In this document: piece after piece, positions 47,401 through 55,264 of the stretch
Position numbering within the stretch: position 1 is the stretch's first letter
How the letters are laid out: every line of letters starts with the position of its first letter
Assembly: GCA_903875575.1 (NCBI GenBank)
Contig: CAIQWJ010000024.1
Span: 1 to 64,000, forward strand
Length of the DNA: 64,000 nucleotides
Origin: an uncultured Acidobacteriia bacterium
GTDB lineage: Bacteria > Acidobacteriota > Terriglobia > Bryobacterales > Bryobacteraceae
Direction: 5' to 3'
The notes under the pieces: model-generated
Seen by the model: the letters and a program-made list of their open reading frames with translations, nothing else
Databases searched by the model: none
What the model was told of the DNA's origin: nothing
Made by a program: the position numbers and the translations under genes

Positions 47401-47859
47401 AGGCACCGGAAACCCGCCTTCCACAATGTGGAAGATTCCCTGCGTCGTGCGCCTGTCGCTCTTGGGATTGTGCAGAATGCCCTGCGGCAGCCGATAAGAC
47501 TTCAAATACGGAGACGACATCGAATCCGCCCCCGGCGGCAACGACATTGCGCGCCCCAGGCCCGGCCGATCGAGCGTAAACGCCGTCGCCGGCAAATGCG
47601 GCAGGGGTTGACCCGGTTCCGTGTCCGCAAAATAAGACTCGAGATACTCCTGAATCCGTAAATCCGCCGGACACAAACGCCCGCCCAGCAACTGATCTTT
47701 CTGGTGGTAGTTGCGCAGCAAAGGGCGCGCTAATTCCAGAAATTCGGGATCCGCCGTGGCGCTGCTGGTGGGCTGCCCCAGCGCTGCCAGCTTCAGATTG
47801 ATGTAGCGATAGAGTTCGTCGTCGGTGGCAGTCTGAGCTGCCGGATTCGTTTTTGGCAC
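44467..47859 (-). CDS. Probable PPi-type phosphoenolpyruvate carboxykinase
   Basis: 1130-residue cytoplasmic protein. Its size (about 127 kDa) and its blocks fit the pyrophosphate-dependent PEPCKs described in Entamoeba and Propionibacterium: a P-loop-like GGGKSEISKS (residues 484-493, K487), NHWSGHTGCVILAPHLVGLKK, IADNYYGYCKKEVKTQISYATN, and a C-terminal GFGSEGALTKGPFNALWPIVDVNNA. Those enzymes interconvert oxaloacetate plus PPi with PEP, CO2 and phosphate. The start is GTG with AGGAG six bases upstream. I recall the family by pattern and could not align it; assignment to another large ATP/PPi-binding kinase is possible. Confidence 0.6.
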   Translation of the reverse strand: MPKTNPAAQTATDDELYRYINLKLAALGQPTSSATADPEFLELARPLLRNYHQKDQLLGGRLCPADLRIQEYLESYFADTEPGQPLPHLPATAFTLDRPGLGRAMSLPPGADSMSSPYLKSYRLPQGILHNPKSDRRTTQGIFHIVEGGFPVPADKIGVPKVVFKRLLTAALNPPEDVLALPFTADQPEHARFFVSLLLRPLISPAGGKSPAKSMETRFFAPASLVSNLDFVESIFGNAGDPYLPENDAALDVNHWSGHTGCVILAPHLVGLKKKDLGLPRFEDATALQRRDGMCWKDAGEIYNGGSAFKLTCRDSRGVVVTIIADNYYGYCKKEVKTQISYATNLFGMCEEEHAGGAIAFPAYVLGQEFFAGRTVLTKQVVFEAAMQYLGDRVEIKPGRYAVDRTYPNIFYVPENADFLVSEGCVKWALEGGEQRLVLRPDEVYVLPWGTKIRLEKQPGGAAWRLIASRADGVLCHKPCTVSGGGKSEISKSLATIILKGTVYVRDYHSDFEAVEEILKKDFGKRYRNPLPNAGVSRPLLSPERSLGSVIKLLTPSKDYSDEYNEWVRKLPQTIRQLIVTVKRYYRPYWGEDWRKYFTVDRINGHEGHELKYRDQKLVGNYLRMGYEPNGSWRIYKLRPDFNAADKVQVEDDITASMVLPRESLKYLDPEYSHLSVKLVENCEERLFQRPDDAIHRGFDKDAEADLSAPGNFLSNFEPLSVEQAKELVDHIVEFDQYTEPMKTLLGNFAAKGKGFVVSSAHPRMVDGSPSKNPRYLQRRPDLVNPQGAYLAEVGTRLAREIPSEERVYFPVNAVLAGRRNNPPDVKAGIPPLAVYNPIHYQELPELFMDFICSLTGKSPSTTGFGSEGALTKGPFNALWPIVDVNNALVSAIVTGYGGFTTAAGHIGPQYKVDHDNSMLVPELWCRMRVYEREPKFLIEKGLLERVEDFDYEGRRVLASRLGYRITELFVDRFLGRIFELPGSVFPEELLKPEKQDMGNFVAGIEAICEAQRTVALNYFEDGSVEAACPPVRALLHVMAHGHYEGKGVDDPSIRALFTREALMASDWYAERLAVKQKRDIALWQRHVAALEAAGAEGLAAAKAELARVGLAEYLAELRGTIGADPFHLQ

Positions 47860-47901
47860 CCGGGTCTCCTGCCGCGCCGGGTGAATCCACGTGGTTCATG
47901 C

Positions 47902-47919
47902 GTCCGGGGGACACCGGAC
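47902..47919. repeat. Short inverted repeat upstream of the PEPCK-like gene
   Basis: GTCCGG-GGGACA-CCGGAC forms a 6-bp stem with a six-base loop about 43 bases upstream of the GTG start at 47859. Its motif resembles the core of the palindrome at 10339-10359, so it could be a dispersed repeat or a regulatory dyad. Confidence 0.4.
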
Positions 47920-48115
47920 ACTGGCGGCGCGGTAAAAACCATTCTAGAACGTGGCCATATCATGCTGCGCGTCCCGCAACGCAAAAACTCCACACTTCGC
48001 CGACTGGTACTATAGAGTGCCTGAGCGTCGCTCGCCCACTCGCGGATTTTCTGAACTAAGTCAGACAATCCGATCCCCTTTTCCTTAGCAAACTTTTCAT
48101 CACCAGGAGTCCGCG

Positions 48116-48436
48116 ATGACCGGCACGGCGAGTCAGATCCAGTGGGCCGAACAGATCCGACCGCGCGTCGATGCCGAATTCAACAGGGTGGCCAGCGCAT
48201 TCCAGTCCGCTGCTTCCAGGCAGAATCCCTTAGTACGGGACGAAACGCTGGCCGTTATCTCAATCCTCGAAGAGAAGCGCGCCGAGGTTCTGGCGAACGA
48301 TCGCGCCGGCTACTACATACGCGACTGGCAGGAAATCACGGATCAGGTGCGCCAGTTAATTTTCGCCGACCAGCGATACAAAGCCATTCATGTCGCGCGC
48401 GCCGCGCGGCGCAGCACCGAACAGCAGGCAGGGTAA
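48116..48436 (+). CDS. Small helical protein of unknown function
   Basis: 106-residue soluble protein with a good ribosome site (CAGGAG before ATG). It is helical and charged, with motifs IQWAEQIRPRVDAEFNRV and RAGYYIRDWQEITDQVRQLIF, and no recognised domain. A lone tryptophan-rich N-terminal segment (TASQIQWAEQI) is the most conserved-looking part. It is the first of three closely spaced small genes, with six bases to the next. Confidence 0.65.
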   Translation: MTGTASQIQWAEQIRPRVDAEFNRVASAFQSAASRQNPLVRDETLAVISILEEKRAEVLANDRAGYYIRDWQEITDQVRQLIFADQRYKAIHVARAARRSTEQQAG

Positions 48437-48442
48437 ACAAAT

Positions 48443-48883
48443 ATGGGAAAAACCGTACAGCAGATGCAGTTCACCATGACCGGCTTCACGCAGGACGTGG
48501 GCTGCCGCGTTTTCGCTTATGAAGGCATCGGCGAAGACCGCGCGCGCATCAAATTCACGGTTCGAGCCGACCTTGCCATGAGTCGCAAATACGGCATCCG
48601 TCTCCAGGAACTGCCCCTCATGTGTCTGGGAATTCTGGAACGCAGCATGCAGGCGGACGAAGCCGGCTGCGCCGCCCCCATCCCCACCGACCGCGCCCTC
48701 AGTTATACCGAAGAAGCCATGATGCAGTATTCCGATGAATGTGTCGCCGCCCGTGGTGCCGCCGCTCTGAAACGTACGTCGCTCCGCCGACAGCCGCCCA
48801 AGACAGCTGCGGCCCCTGCCGAATTCAACCCTTACAGCGAAATCCCAGCAGCCCCGGCCAAGCCGTACGGCGAGAATTGGTAG
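48443..48883 (+). CDS. Small protein of unknown function
   Basis: 146-residue protein with a mixed alpha/beta N-terminal part (MQFTMTGFTQDVGCRVFAYEGIGEDRARIKFTVRADLAM is split here only for description of its character: two short strands and a loop) followed by a helix IRLQELPLMCLGILERSM and a basic/proline-rich tail that looks disordered. No signal peptide or membrane helix is present. It lies between another small protein and a zinc ribbon, separated by six and two bases, so the three are probably co-expressed. Confidence 0.62.
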   Translation: MGKTVQQMQFTMTGFTQDVGCRVFAYEGIGEDRARIKFTVRADLAMSRKYGIRLQELPLMCLGILERSMQADEAGCAAPIPTDRALSYTEEAMMQYSDECVAARGAAALKRTSLRRQPPKTAAAPAEFNPYSEIPAAPAKPYGENW

Positions 48884-48885
48884 TC

Positions 48886-49056
48886 ATGTTCACCCCCAAT
48901 TGTCCGCACTGTAAATCGGTGGTTTTCCGAGGCGTGGGAGTTAGAAACTCCGTGGAATCTGCCATCGCCTGGCTGGTTTCCCCCTACCGCTGCTCGCTCT
49001 GCGGCAAGCATTTCTTCCTCTTTCGCTGGCTGGCCCCGCTTGCGGGGACGGCCTGA
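48886..49056 (+). CDS. Small zinc-ribbon protein
   Basis: 56-residue protein starting at ATG 48886, two bases after the previous stop. Two cysteine pairs, CPHC (residues 6-9) and CSLC (37-40), make a treble-clef-like zinc ribbon, and a hydrophobic FFLFRWLAPLAG end could touch a membrane. Such mini-ribbons often bind nucleic acid or serve as adaptors. No specific function can be stated. Confidence 0.6.
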   Translation: MFTPNCPHCKSVVFRGVGVRNSVESAIAWLVSPYRCSLCGKHFFLFRWLAPLAGTA

Positions 49057-49101
49057 TTCCGGGACAGCCTGATCAAGACAACTGCAGAGAAGGGGTGGCA
49101 T

Positions 49102-49141
49102 AGGCTTTAGCCTGTGGGGTCGAGCGAAGCTCGTCGACCCC
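49102..49141. repeat. Two adjacent hairpin-forming repeats
   Basis: AGGCTTTAGCCT (49102-49113) is a small perfect hairpin. It is followed by GGGGTCGA...TCGACCCC (49116-49141), an 8-bp stem with a GC-rich interior. They sit in the spacer between the zinc-ribbon gene and the HEAT-repeat gene. The style resembles dispersed REP-like elements of Acidobacteriota; a terminator function is possible, but no T-run follows. Confidence 0.5.
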
Positions 49142-49194
49142 GCCCGGCAATTCCGTCAGCCACCTTCCATTTTCAGTGCTATCCTCACCATTGC

Positions 49195-50343
49195 GTGACT
49201 GCACCGAATTACAGACGTTTCGCCGCGCCCATCACTCTGGCAATCCTCCTGCTCGTGGCCACCGCCGCTGCCCGTGAACTCCTCTCAGTCCGCAGCACCT
49301 GGCTCGGCTACCGTGCCATAGCCCCGCGCATCGCAACAGTTAACTACTACGGACTCCACCACGTCACCGTCCAACAACTCCAGTCCAGCCTCCACTTAAA
49401 AGAAGGCGACCCGGAACCAGTCCACATCGACTCCCCGAACACACTCATGCAACTCGTGCGCCCACTCTCCGGCGTCGAAACCAGACAGACCGTCGAAGCC
49501 AGGCTCAAACAAATACCCGGCGTCCTTGATGCCGTCATCGTCACAGTCCAGACCGGCGAGCCCCATAAAACCAACCTGTTCGTAGGTATCTCGGAGACCG
49601 CGCCTGCGATCGCCCTGCTCCATCCCACAGGCAGCGAAAAACTCACGGATTCCGTCGCCAGTCTCTATGACCGCCACGCTACCGCCTTCGGCGCAGCCAT
49701 AGCAAATATGGACCCAAACTTCGACGAAACAGATTCCCAGGGCCACGCGTTTTTCACCGACCCGCAGATGCGATCCCTCGAAGATCAGGCGATAGCCTTC
49801 GACCAGTCGCCGGCAAACCTGAACCTGGCACGCCAGGTCTTACGCAACGCCGCCGATCCCCTCCAGCGAAGATCCGCAGCCTGGCTGATCACCTACGCGC
49901 CTGACAAGAAGATCATCCTCGAAGACCTCACACAAGCCATCCGCGATCCCGATCCCGAAGTACGCAACATCGTCACACGCTCAATCACGCTCATCGCCGA
50001 ATATGCCAACCAGGACCCGAAGTTCGCCGTCCGAATCCCGGCCGTGCCCTTCATAGAAATGTTGAACTCCCTAACCTGGTTCGACCGGAACAAGGCCACA
50101 GGCGTTCTCTACGCGCTGACCGAATCGCGGGACCCGCAGATCCTGATCGATCTTCGCAAAGGAGCCCTGGGCGCGCTGACGGAGATGGCTCGCTGGAAGG
50201 CCCCTCACGCCGAAGACGCCTTCAAATTAATTGGGCGAATCGCCGGTTTATCGGAGCCTGAAATAGAGAACAGTTGGAAGGGCGGCCCCACGATGCGAGA
50301 GCGTGTCATCGCCACTGCGGCACTTCCGAACTCCGGGAATTAG
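49195..50343 (+). CDS. Membrane-anchored POTRA-like/HEAT-repeat protein
   Basis: 382-residue protein. I place the start at GTG 49195, directly before a single N-terminal membrane helix (APITLAILLLVATAAARELL). A small alpha/beta segment follows (YYGLHHVTVQQLQSSLHLKEGD ... VEARLKQIPGVLDAVIVTV) whose order of elements resembles a POTRA domain of FtsQ/BamA type. The C-terminal 180 residues look like HEAT repeats (RSAAWLITYAPDKKIILEDLTQAIRDPDPEVRNIV is a typical unit). The POTRA reading is inference; HEAT is more certain. It may link an envelope process to protein partners. Confidence 0.65.
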   Translation: MTAPNYRRFAAPITLAILLLVATAAARELLSVRSTWLGYRAIAPRIATVNYYGLHHVTVQQLQSSLHLKEGDPEPVHIDSPNTLMQLVRPLSGVETRQTVEARLKQIPGVLDAVIVTVQTGEPHKTNLFVGISETAPAIALLHPTGSEKLTDSVASLYDRHATAFGAAIANMDPNFDETDSQGHAFFTDPQMRSLEDQAIAFDQSPANLNLARQVLRNAADPLQRRSAAWLITYAPDKKIILEDLTQAIRDPDPEVRNIVTRSITLIAEYANQDPKFAVRIPAVPFIEMLNSLTWFDRNKATGVLYALTESRDPQILIDLRKGALGALTEMARWKAPHAEDAFKLIGRIAGLSEPEIENSWKGGPTMRERVIATAALPNSGN

Positions 50344-50348
50344 ACTTT

Positions 50349-51602
50349 CTATTCGTAGCGCAGCGCTTCCACCGGATCCAGCCTCGAAGCCTTCACCGCT
50401 GGCCATACACCAAAAAACAAACCAATCCCTACCGACACCGAAAACGCCGTGACTAATGCCCAGGTCGGCACGCTGCTCGGCAGCGCCGGTACCAGCGCAC
50501 CCACCAGCATCGTCAGCAGCACGGCAGATCCAATACCCAGCAATCCACCCGCGCCGGTGAGCGCCATCGCCTCGGCAAGAAACTGAGCAATAATGTCGAT
50601 CCGCCGAGCCCCCAGGGCCTTGCGAATCCCAATCTCCCGCGTCCGCTCCGTCACGCTCACCAGCATGATATTCATCACGCCGATCCCGCCCACCAGCAGC
50701 CCCAGCGCCGAAATCGCGATCGCCACCATGCCCACCAGCGCCGTGATTTTGTCGAACTGTTCAATAATCTGATCCGGCGTCGAAATCGAAAAATCGTCTT
50801 CGTCGTCTTTTTTCATGCCGCGCAGACGCCGCATGATCCCGTCCACTTCGTCGAAGGCGTCCTTCCGCAAACCTGGCTTCGCCTTTGCCGTGATCATGTA
50901 ACGATCCAGCTGTGGATACCGCGCCTCCGCCGTCTTCATCGGCATTTCGATCACGGAATCCTGAGCGTTCTGCCCAAAGAACCCGCCCTTCGCCTTGGCA
51001 AAGACCCCGATCACCGTAAACTCCGCCCCATCCAGCATGAAGGTCCGCCCGGTCGCTTCACCTGATGGATAAAGCGCGTGCGCCAGATCGTAGCCGATCA
51101 CCGCCACGTGCGCCACCCGGCTGTCCTCTTCTTCCGTAAAGAAACGCCCCTGATCGAAATCGCGTGGCGAGAGATCCATGCCGTTCGGGGTCACCCCGAT
51201 CATGTTCAGAGTATCCGTTTCAAAGCCCGGTACCTTGGCCGTAATGATGCTGCCGCTCGGCGCTGCTGGGATATAGAGTGTCAGCCCCACCTGTTCCACA
51301 TTCGCCGCTGTCCGCGCAATCAGATCCGCGTATTCCTTCTTCATCGGTTTGCGCTTGCGCTCTTTAATCGGCGCGAAATCTCCGCTCGGGTCACCGCTCG
51401 TCTTGTAGATAAAAACGTTGTCCGGCCCCAGTTCGGCAAAGAAAAGCACGATGCTCGCCCGCAGCCCCGATAGCAGCGACGCCACCACCACCACCGTCGT
51501 GATGCCAATCACAATTCCGATAATCGTCAGCATGGACCGGAACCGGTGTGACCACACCGAATCCATCGCCATCGCAAGATTCTCTCCCGGCGAAATATTC
51601 AC
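50349..51602 (-). CDS. MacB/FtsX-type ABC transporter permease
   Basis: 417-residue permease of the MacB/LolC type: an N-terminal helix (MLTIIGIVIGITTVVVVASLLSG), a large periplasmic MacB-PCD domain, and three C-terminal helices of the FtsX fold that include the conserved MLVSVTERTREIGIRKALGARR loop. The GTG start lies one base after the stop of its upstream paralogue. No ATPase or adaptor gene is nearby, as is usual for the orphan permeases of Acidobacteriota. The likely process is mechanotransmission-type export. Confidence 0.88.
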   Translation of the reverse strand: MNISPGENLAMAMDSVWSHRFRSMLTIIGIVIGITTVVVVASLLSGLRASIVLFFAELGPDNVFIYKTSGDPSGDFAPIKERKRKPMKKEYADLIARTAANVEQVGLTLYIPAAPSGSIITAKVPGFETDTLNMIGVTPNGMDLSPRDFDQGRFFTEEEDSRVAHVAVIGYDLAHALYPSGEATGRTFMLDGAEFTVIGVFAKAKGGFFGQNAQDSVIEMPMKTAEARYPQLDRYMITAKAKPGLRKDAFDEVDGIMRRLRGMKKDDEDDFSISTPDQIIEQFDKITALVGMVAIAISALGLLVGGIGVMNIMLVSVTERTREIGIRKALGARRIDIIAQFLAEAMALTGAGGLLGIGSAVLLTMLVGALVPALPSSVPTWALVTAFSVSVGIGLFFGVWPAVKASRLDPVEALRYE

Positions 51603-51603
51603 G

Positions 51604-52890
51604 TTATTCGGTCCTCAGTGCCACAATGGGGTCCAATTTCGATGCTTTCAGCGCCGGATACCAGCCACTGACGATTCCCACTGTCGCCGATACCGCTACC
51701 GACAGCAATACGTATGTCGGCGTCACCCGCAGCGTAACCCCCAGAGCTTTGGTCAGACCGGCCGTCACAATCGCCCCGATCAGCACGCCCAGCGCGCCAC
51801 CTGCGAACGACATCACCACCGCCTCAATCAGAATCTGCAGCATGATGTCGAAACGCCGTGCCCCCAGCGCCTTGCGAATCCCGATCTCGCGCGTCCGCTC
51901 CGTTACGCTCACCAGCATGATGTTCATAATCACGATCCCGCCAACCACCAGCGAAATCAGCGTCACCGGCACCACCACCGCCGCCACCACCGAAAGCAGA
52001 CTATCGATAAATCCGCGAATTGCGTCCGGCGTGATGAAATCGAATTTATCCGTCTCGCCAGGCTTCTGGTGAAAGCGATTGCGCATCGCCACACGTGTCA
52101 GATCGAGCGACTGCTGCATCGTGAGTCCGCTCTCTTTACGCGGCCGGGCAAAGATGTTGATCGATTGCCCCGGCCCGAACAGGCGATTGTAGGCCGTAAT
52201 CGGCACGTACACCGCGTTGTCCTGACTGCGCCCGAATGACGACCCGAGATGTTCCACCACCCCAACCACGATGAAATCGATACCCTGAATCTTAAAAGCC
52301 AGCCCCAGCGGCGAATCGTTGCCCGGAAACAGCGTTGTCTTCAGTTCGTCGCCGATGACGGCCACGGAATAGCCGCTGGTTTCTTCCTGCGGCGTAAAGA
52401 ACCGCCCATCCACCACGACGATATCGCGAATGTCCGCCATATCCGCCGATACACCCAGGATCGACGTTTCCTCCAGCGTGATGCCTTCGCGTTTGGTATC
52501 GGATTGGTTCTGACGATACGGGGAGTACATCGTCGTCTCGCCATTCACCTGCTGCAGATAGTGAAAGTGTTCGAGCGTGATGGGGTGATTGATCTGTAGT
52601 TTGGCCTGATATTCCTTGCGGGTCAGCCCCGCACCCGCCGCCTGGGCCACCAGATAGGACTCGCTGCCAAATGCTTTAGCCGTGCTCTCTTCTGCGTAGA
52701 TTCCCATTCCATCAATTGCGGAACCCACCAGAATCACGCTGGCGACTCCGATGATGACGCCCAGTAAGGTGAGAAAACTGCGCAATTTGTGCGAGCGAAT
52801 AGAATCCCAGGCCAGGCCGAGCGCACTCGAAAACTGGTAGGAGAAAGAGACTTGTCCGTGGGTGCGCGCTTCCGCTTGCGCAGCAGTCAT
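51604..52890 (-). CDS. MacB/FtsX-type ABC transporter permease (paralogue)
   Basis: 428-residue paralogue of the downstream gene. It shares the same layout, with the first helix SFLTLLGVIIGVASVILVG, a periplasmic MacB-PCD domain and the same cytoplasmic loop VSVTERTREIGIRKALGARR near the C-terminus. The two permeases presumably form a heterodimer and use an ATPase encoded elsewhere. It is the first gene of the pair; the start is ATG at 52890. Confidence 0.88.
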   Translation of the reverse strand: MTAAQAEARTHGQVSFSYQFSSALGLAWDSIRSHKLRSFLTLLGVIIGVASVILVGSAIDGMGIYAEESTAKAFGSESYLVAQAAGAGLTRKEYQAKLQINHPITLEHFHYLQQVNGETTMYSPYRQNQSDTKREGITLEETSILGVSADMADIRDIVVVDGRFFTPQEETSGYSVAVIGDELKTTLFPGNDSPLGLAFKIQGIDFIVVGVVEHLGSSFGRSQDNAVYVPITAYNRLFGPGQSINIFARPRKESGLTMQQSLDLTRVAMRNRFHQKPGETDKFDFITPDAIRGFIDSLLSVVAAVVVPVTLISLVVGGIVIMNIMLVSVTERTREIGIRKALGARRFDIMLQILIEAVVMSFAGGALGVLIGAIVTAGLTKALGVTLRVTPTYVLLSVAVSATVGIVSGWYPALKASKLDPIVALRTE

Positions 52891-52973
52891 ATGTATTCAG
52901 GATATCCTTACACGGTCTACGCGAACGCCGCCGGAATTGTTCGGGGGAAAACTCCGATCAACCACCCGCCCCC

Positions 52974-54626
52974 TCAGGCCCGCGTGTCCTTCAATTGCTG
53001 CGAATCTTTAGCCACAGCCGCCGCCGTCCCCGCTTTCGTCAGCACCAGGCTCACCGCCCAGTAGAAGATCGCCAGGGAAAACGCAATCACCACGCCGAAG
53101 TCAATCCAGTCCGGCATAATGTTGCTCGGATGGTCTCCATACCGACCCACAGCGCCAATAATGACCTGCCCGCCGAGCCACGCAAAAATCCACACCGCGT
53201 GCCGAATCAGATGCTCCCGGGCCGTGCCGGAACGCACCGCCCCCACCCCGAACAGCACCAGCCCCACCACCATCGCAACAGCCAGCTTCCACGTAGAGTC
53301 AAATCCGCCCCAATAGATGATCAGATTGGCCGAACAAAACGCCGCCGGCAGCACCAGCCACGGCATCGGCGTCCGGTAAGACCTCGGTCGTTCGCTATCC
53401 ACTCTGTGCAGCGCAGCCAGCGAGACCGGCGCGAAGCCGTACATGATCGCGGTAGCCCCGGTAATGACATTCACCAGTGCGCTCCAGCTCTTAAACGGCC
53501 CAAACGCAAGACAGCCCACAAACGCCGCCAAAATAATAGAAACCGCCGGCACGCCCTTCTTGTTGGTGCGGGAGAGTATGCTCGGCATCTCGCGCTCCTC
53601 GCCAAGCGCATACGAAAGACGCGCGGCCGCCCCCACGTAAACCACCCCGGAGCCCGCCGGCGAAAGAACCGCGTCCACAATCAGCACCTGCGCCAGCCAG
53701 CCCGCTCCCACCGCCAGCGCAATCGTGTACCATGCGCCGAAGTTGGATGGATCGGTTCCGAGCGGCTTCGCCCAGCCCCCCAGCAGATTGTGCGGATCCA
53801 ATGCGCCAATCATCACCAGTTGCAGCAGCGAATAAATCACCGCGCCAATCGCCATGGATGTCAGCACCGCGCGCGCCAAATCTTTTCTGGGATCCTTCGC
53901 CTCCCCGGCAAGCTGAATCGCCTGCTCGAAACCCTGCACCGCGAATACCACGCCGCCGCTCAACGCCGCAAAAACGCCGTGGAAACCAAACGGCATGAAA
54001 CCGCCGCCAGCATGAAAATTGGCGGTTTCAAAGCGGAGTGACGCCACCACCCCAATTGCCAGCACCGGCACCGCCGTCTTCCAGATCACAAGGATCGCGT
54101 TGCTCTCCGAGAGAAACTTCGCGCCCGAAAGATTGATGATCGTGAAAATCACCATCAGGATCACGGCCACAATCAGTCCGCGCCCATTCAGCAGACCAGC
54201 GCTGTCGCCCGTTTCGCTGATCATCCCGAAATTCACGTTGACCCAGTGAATGCTGTTGATATAGGTGATCGCCGCCAGCGCCTCAATCGGCACCGTAAAC
54301 ACCGCCTGCAGCCATGCCGCCCACCCGGCCGTGAACCCGGCGATCGGTCCATGAGAATAGTACGGAAACCTGGCAGAGCCGCCAGCCACCGGGTACGTTG
54401 CACCCAGTTCCGCATACGTCAGCGCCAGCAGCGCCAGCATACAGGCCGCAATGATCCAGGACAGGATCGACGCCGGCCCCGCCTTCTGCGCCGCGTTCAG
54501 CGCCCCCAGCAGCCAGCCCGATCCGATGATCGACCCCAGCGAGAGGAACATCAGTCCATAGAAGCCCACCGAGCGCTTCAGTTGCCCGCCCGTTCCAACA
54601 GCCTTCGTGCCCTGCTTATCGATCAT
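52974..54626 (-). CDS. APC-superfamily amino acid permease
   Basis: 550-residue membrane transporter with about twelve to fourteen hydrophobic helices. The APC signature in helix 1 (SLGSIIGSGWLLGALNAAQ) and the helix-6 region (GVVFAVQGFEQAIQLAGEAKDPRKDLARAV) are clear. Such permeases take up amino acids or related amines, usually by proton symport. The substrate is unknown. It lies between the permease pair and the divergent truncated hemoglobin gene and appears monocistronic. Confidence 0.88.
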   Translation of the reverse strand: MIDKQGTKAVGTGGQLKRSVGFYGLMFLSLGSIIGSGWLLGALNAAQKAGPASILSWIIAACMLALLALTYAELGATYPVAGGSARFPYYSHGPIAGFTAGWAAWLQAVFTVPIEALAAITYINSIHWVNVNFGMISETGDSAGLLNGRGLIVAVILMVIFTIINLSGAKFLSESNAILVIWKTAVPVLAIGVVASLRFETANFHAGGGFMPFGFHGVFAALSGGVVFAVQGFEQAIQLAGEAKDPRKDLARAVLTSMAIGAVIYSLLQLVMIGALDPHNLLGGWAKPLGTDPSNFGAWYTIALAVGAGWLAQVLIVDAVLSPAGSGVVYVGAAARLSYALGEEREMPSILSRTNKKGVPAVSIILAAFVGCLAFGPFKSWSALVNVITGATAIMYGFAPVSLAALHRVDSERPRSYRTPMPWLVLPAAFCSANLIIYWGGFDSTWKLAVAMVVGLVLFGVGAVRSGTAREHLIRHAVWIFAWLGGQVIIGAVGRYGDHPSNIMPDWIDFGVVIAFSLAIFYWAVSLVLTKAGTAAAVAKDSQQLKDTRA

Positions 54627-54739
54627 CCTGAACTGTCCTTAATTTGCTGGGTTGTACTGCGAAAACTGTTCAGCGACAGGGTGCCTGCATCTGAACTCAA
54701 ACGATGAGTTAGCTCATTCTAACCCATCGGCCCGAAAAC

Positions 54740-55207
54740 ATGCGAAAATCGGTTCGAATGACCCAGACCATCTACCAAGCCCTTGGCGGCCGGCAGGCAA
54801 TCATCAACCTCGCAGAAGCCTGGCACACTCGTTGCCTCGCAGATCCGGTCGTGAGCCACGCGTTCTCCCACGGCTTTCATCCGCAACACACGGAGCGCCT
54901 GGCCGCTTACTGGGCCGAAGCCCTCGGCGGACCTCCGGCCTACACCGAATCCATCGGCAGTCACTCCAGCGTTGTTCGAATGCATTCCGGCAACGGCGAG
55001 CACCGCGAGATGGACGAACGCGCCGAGGCGTGCTTCGCCGAGGCCCTCGACGATGTCGGTCTGCCGGACGATCAACGCCTGCGCTCCACCCTCATAGCCT
55101 GGTTCCACTGGGCGAACGAAGCCATGTCCGCCTATCCAAAGTCACCCGAGGCCGTGCCCCCGAGCCTCACCATGGGGCGCTGGACATGGGACGGACCAGT
55201 CGAATAG
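54740..55207 (+). CDS. Group II truncated hemoglobin
   Basis: 155-residue globin with the truncated 2-on-2 fold. Expected landmarks are the QALGGRQAI N-terminal motif, the F/Y-rich B helix, HTERLAAYWAEALGGP..Y, and the proximal histidine in VVRMHSGN. Group II (TrHbO-like) proteins bind oxygen or NO and are linked to redox or nitrosative defence. Translation may start at ATG 54740 or at ATG 54758 (MTQTIYQ), the latter giving the usual N-terminus. It stands alone and is divergent from the APC permease gene. Confidence 0.85.
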   Translation: MRKSVRMTQTIYQALGGRQAIINLAEAWHTRCLADPVVSHAFSHGFHPQHTERLAAYWAEALGGPPAYTESIGSHSSVVRMHSGNGEHREMDERAEACFAEALDDVGLPDDQRLRSTLIAWFHWANEAMSAYPKSPEAVPPSLTMGRWTWDGPVE

Positions 55208-55264
55208 CTTTGCGTTCTCTGCGGGCTTCGTGTCAAAGACGTTCGTTCGGTATATCCTGATTAC

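Noticed and set aside
46333-47661. 442-codon open frame on the plus strand
   Set aside because: Antisense to the PEPCK-like gene and very rich in arginine.
54750-54765. GGTTCGAATG resembling a tRNA T-loop
   Set aside because: No acceptor stem, anticodon arm or CCA context; it lies at the start of the hemoglobin gene.
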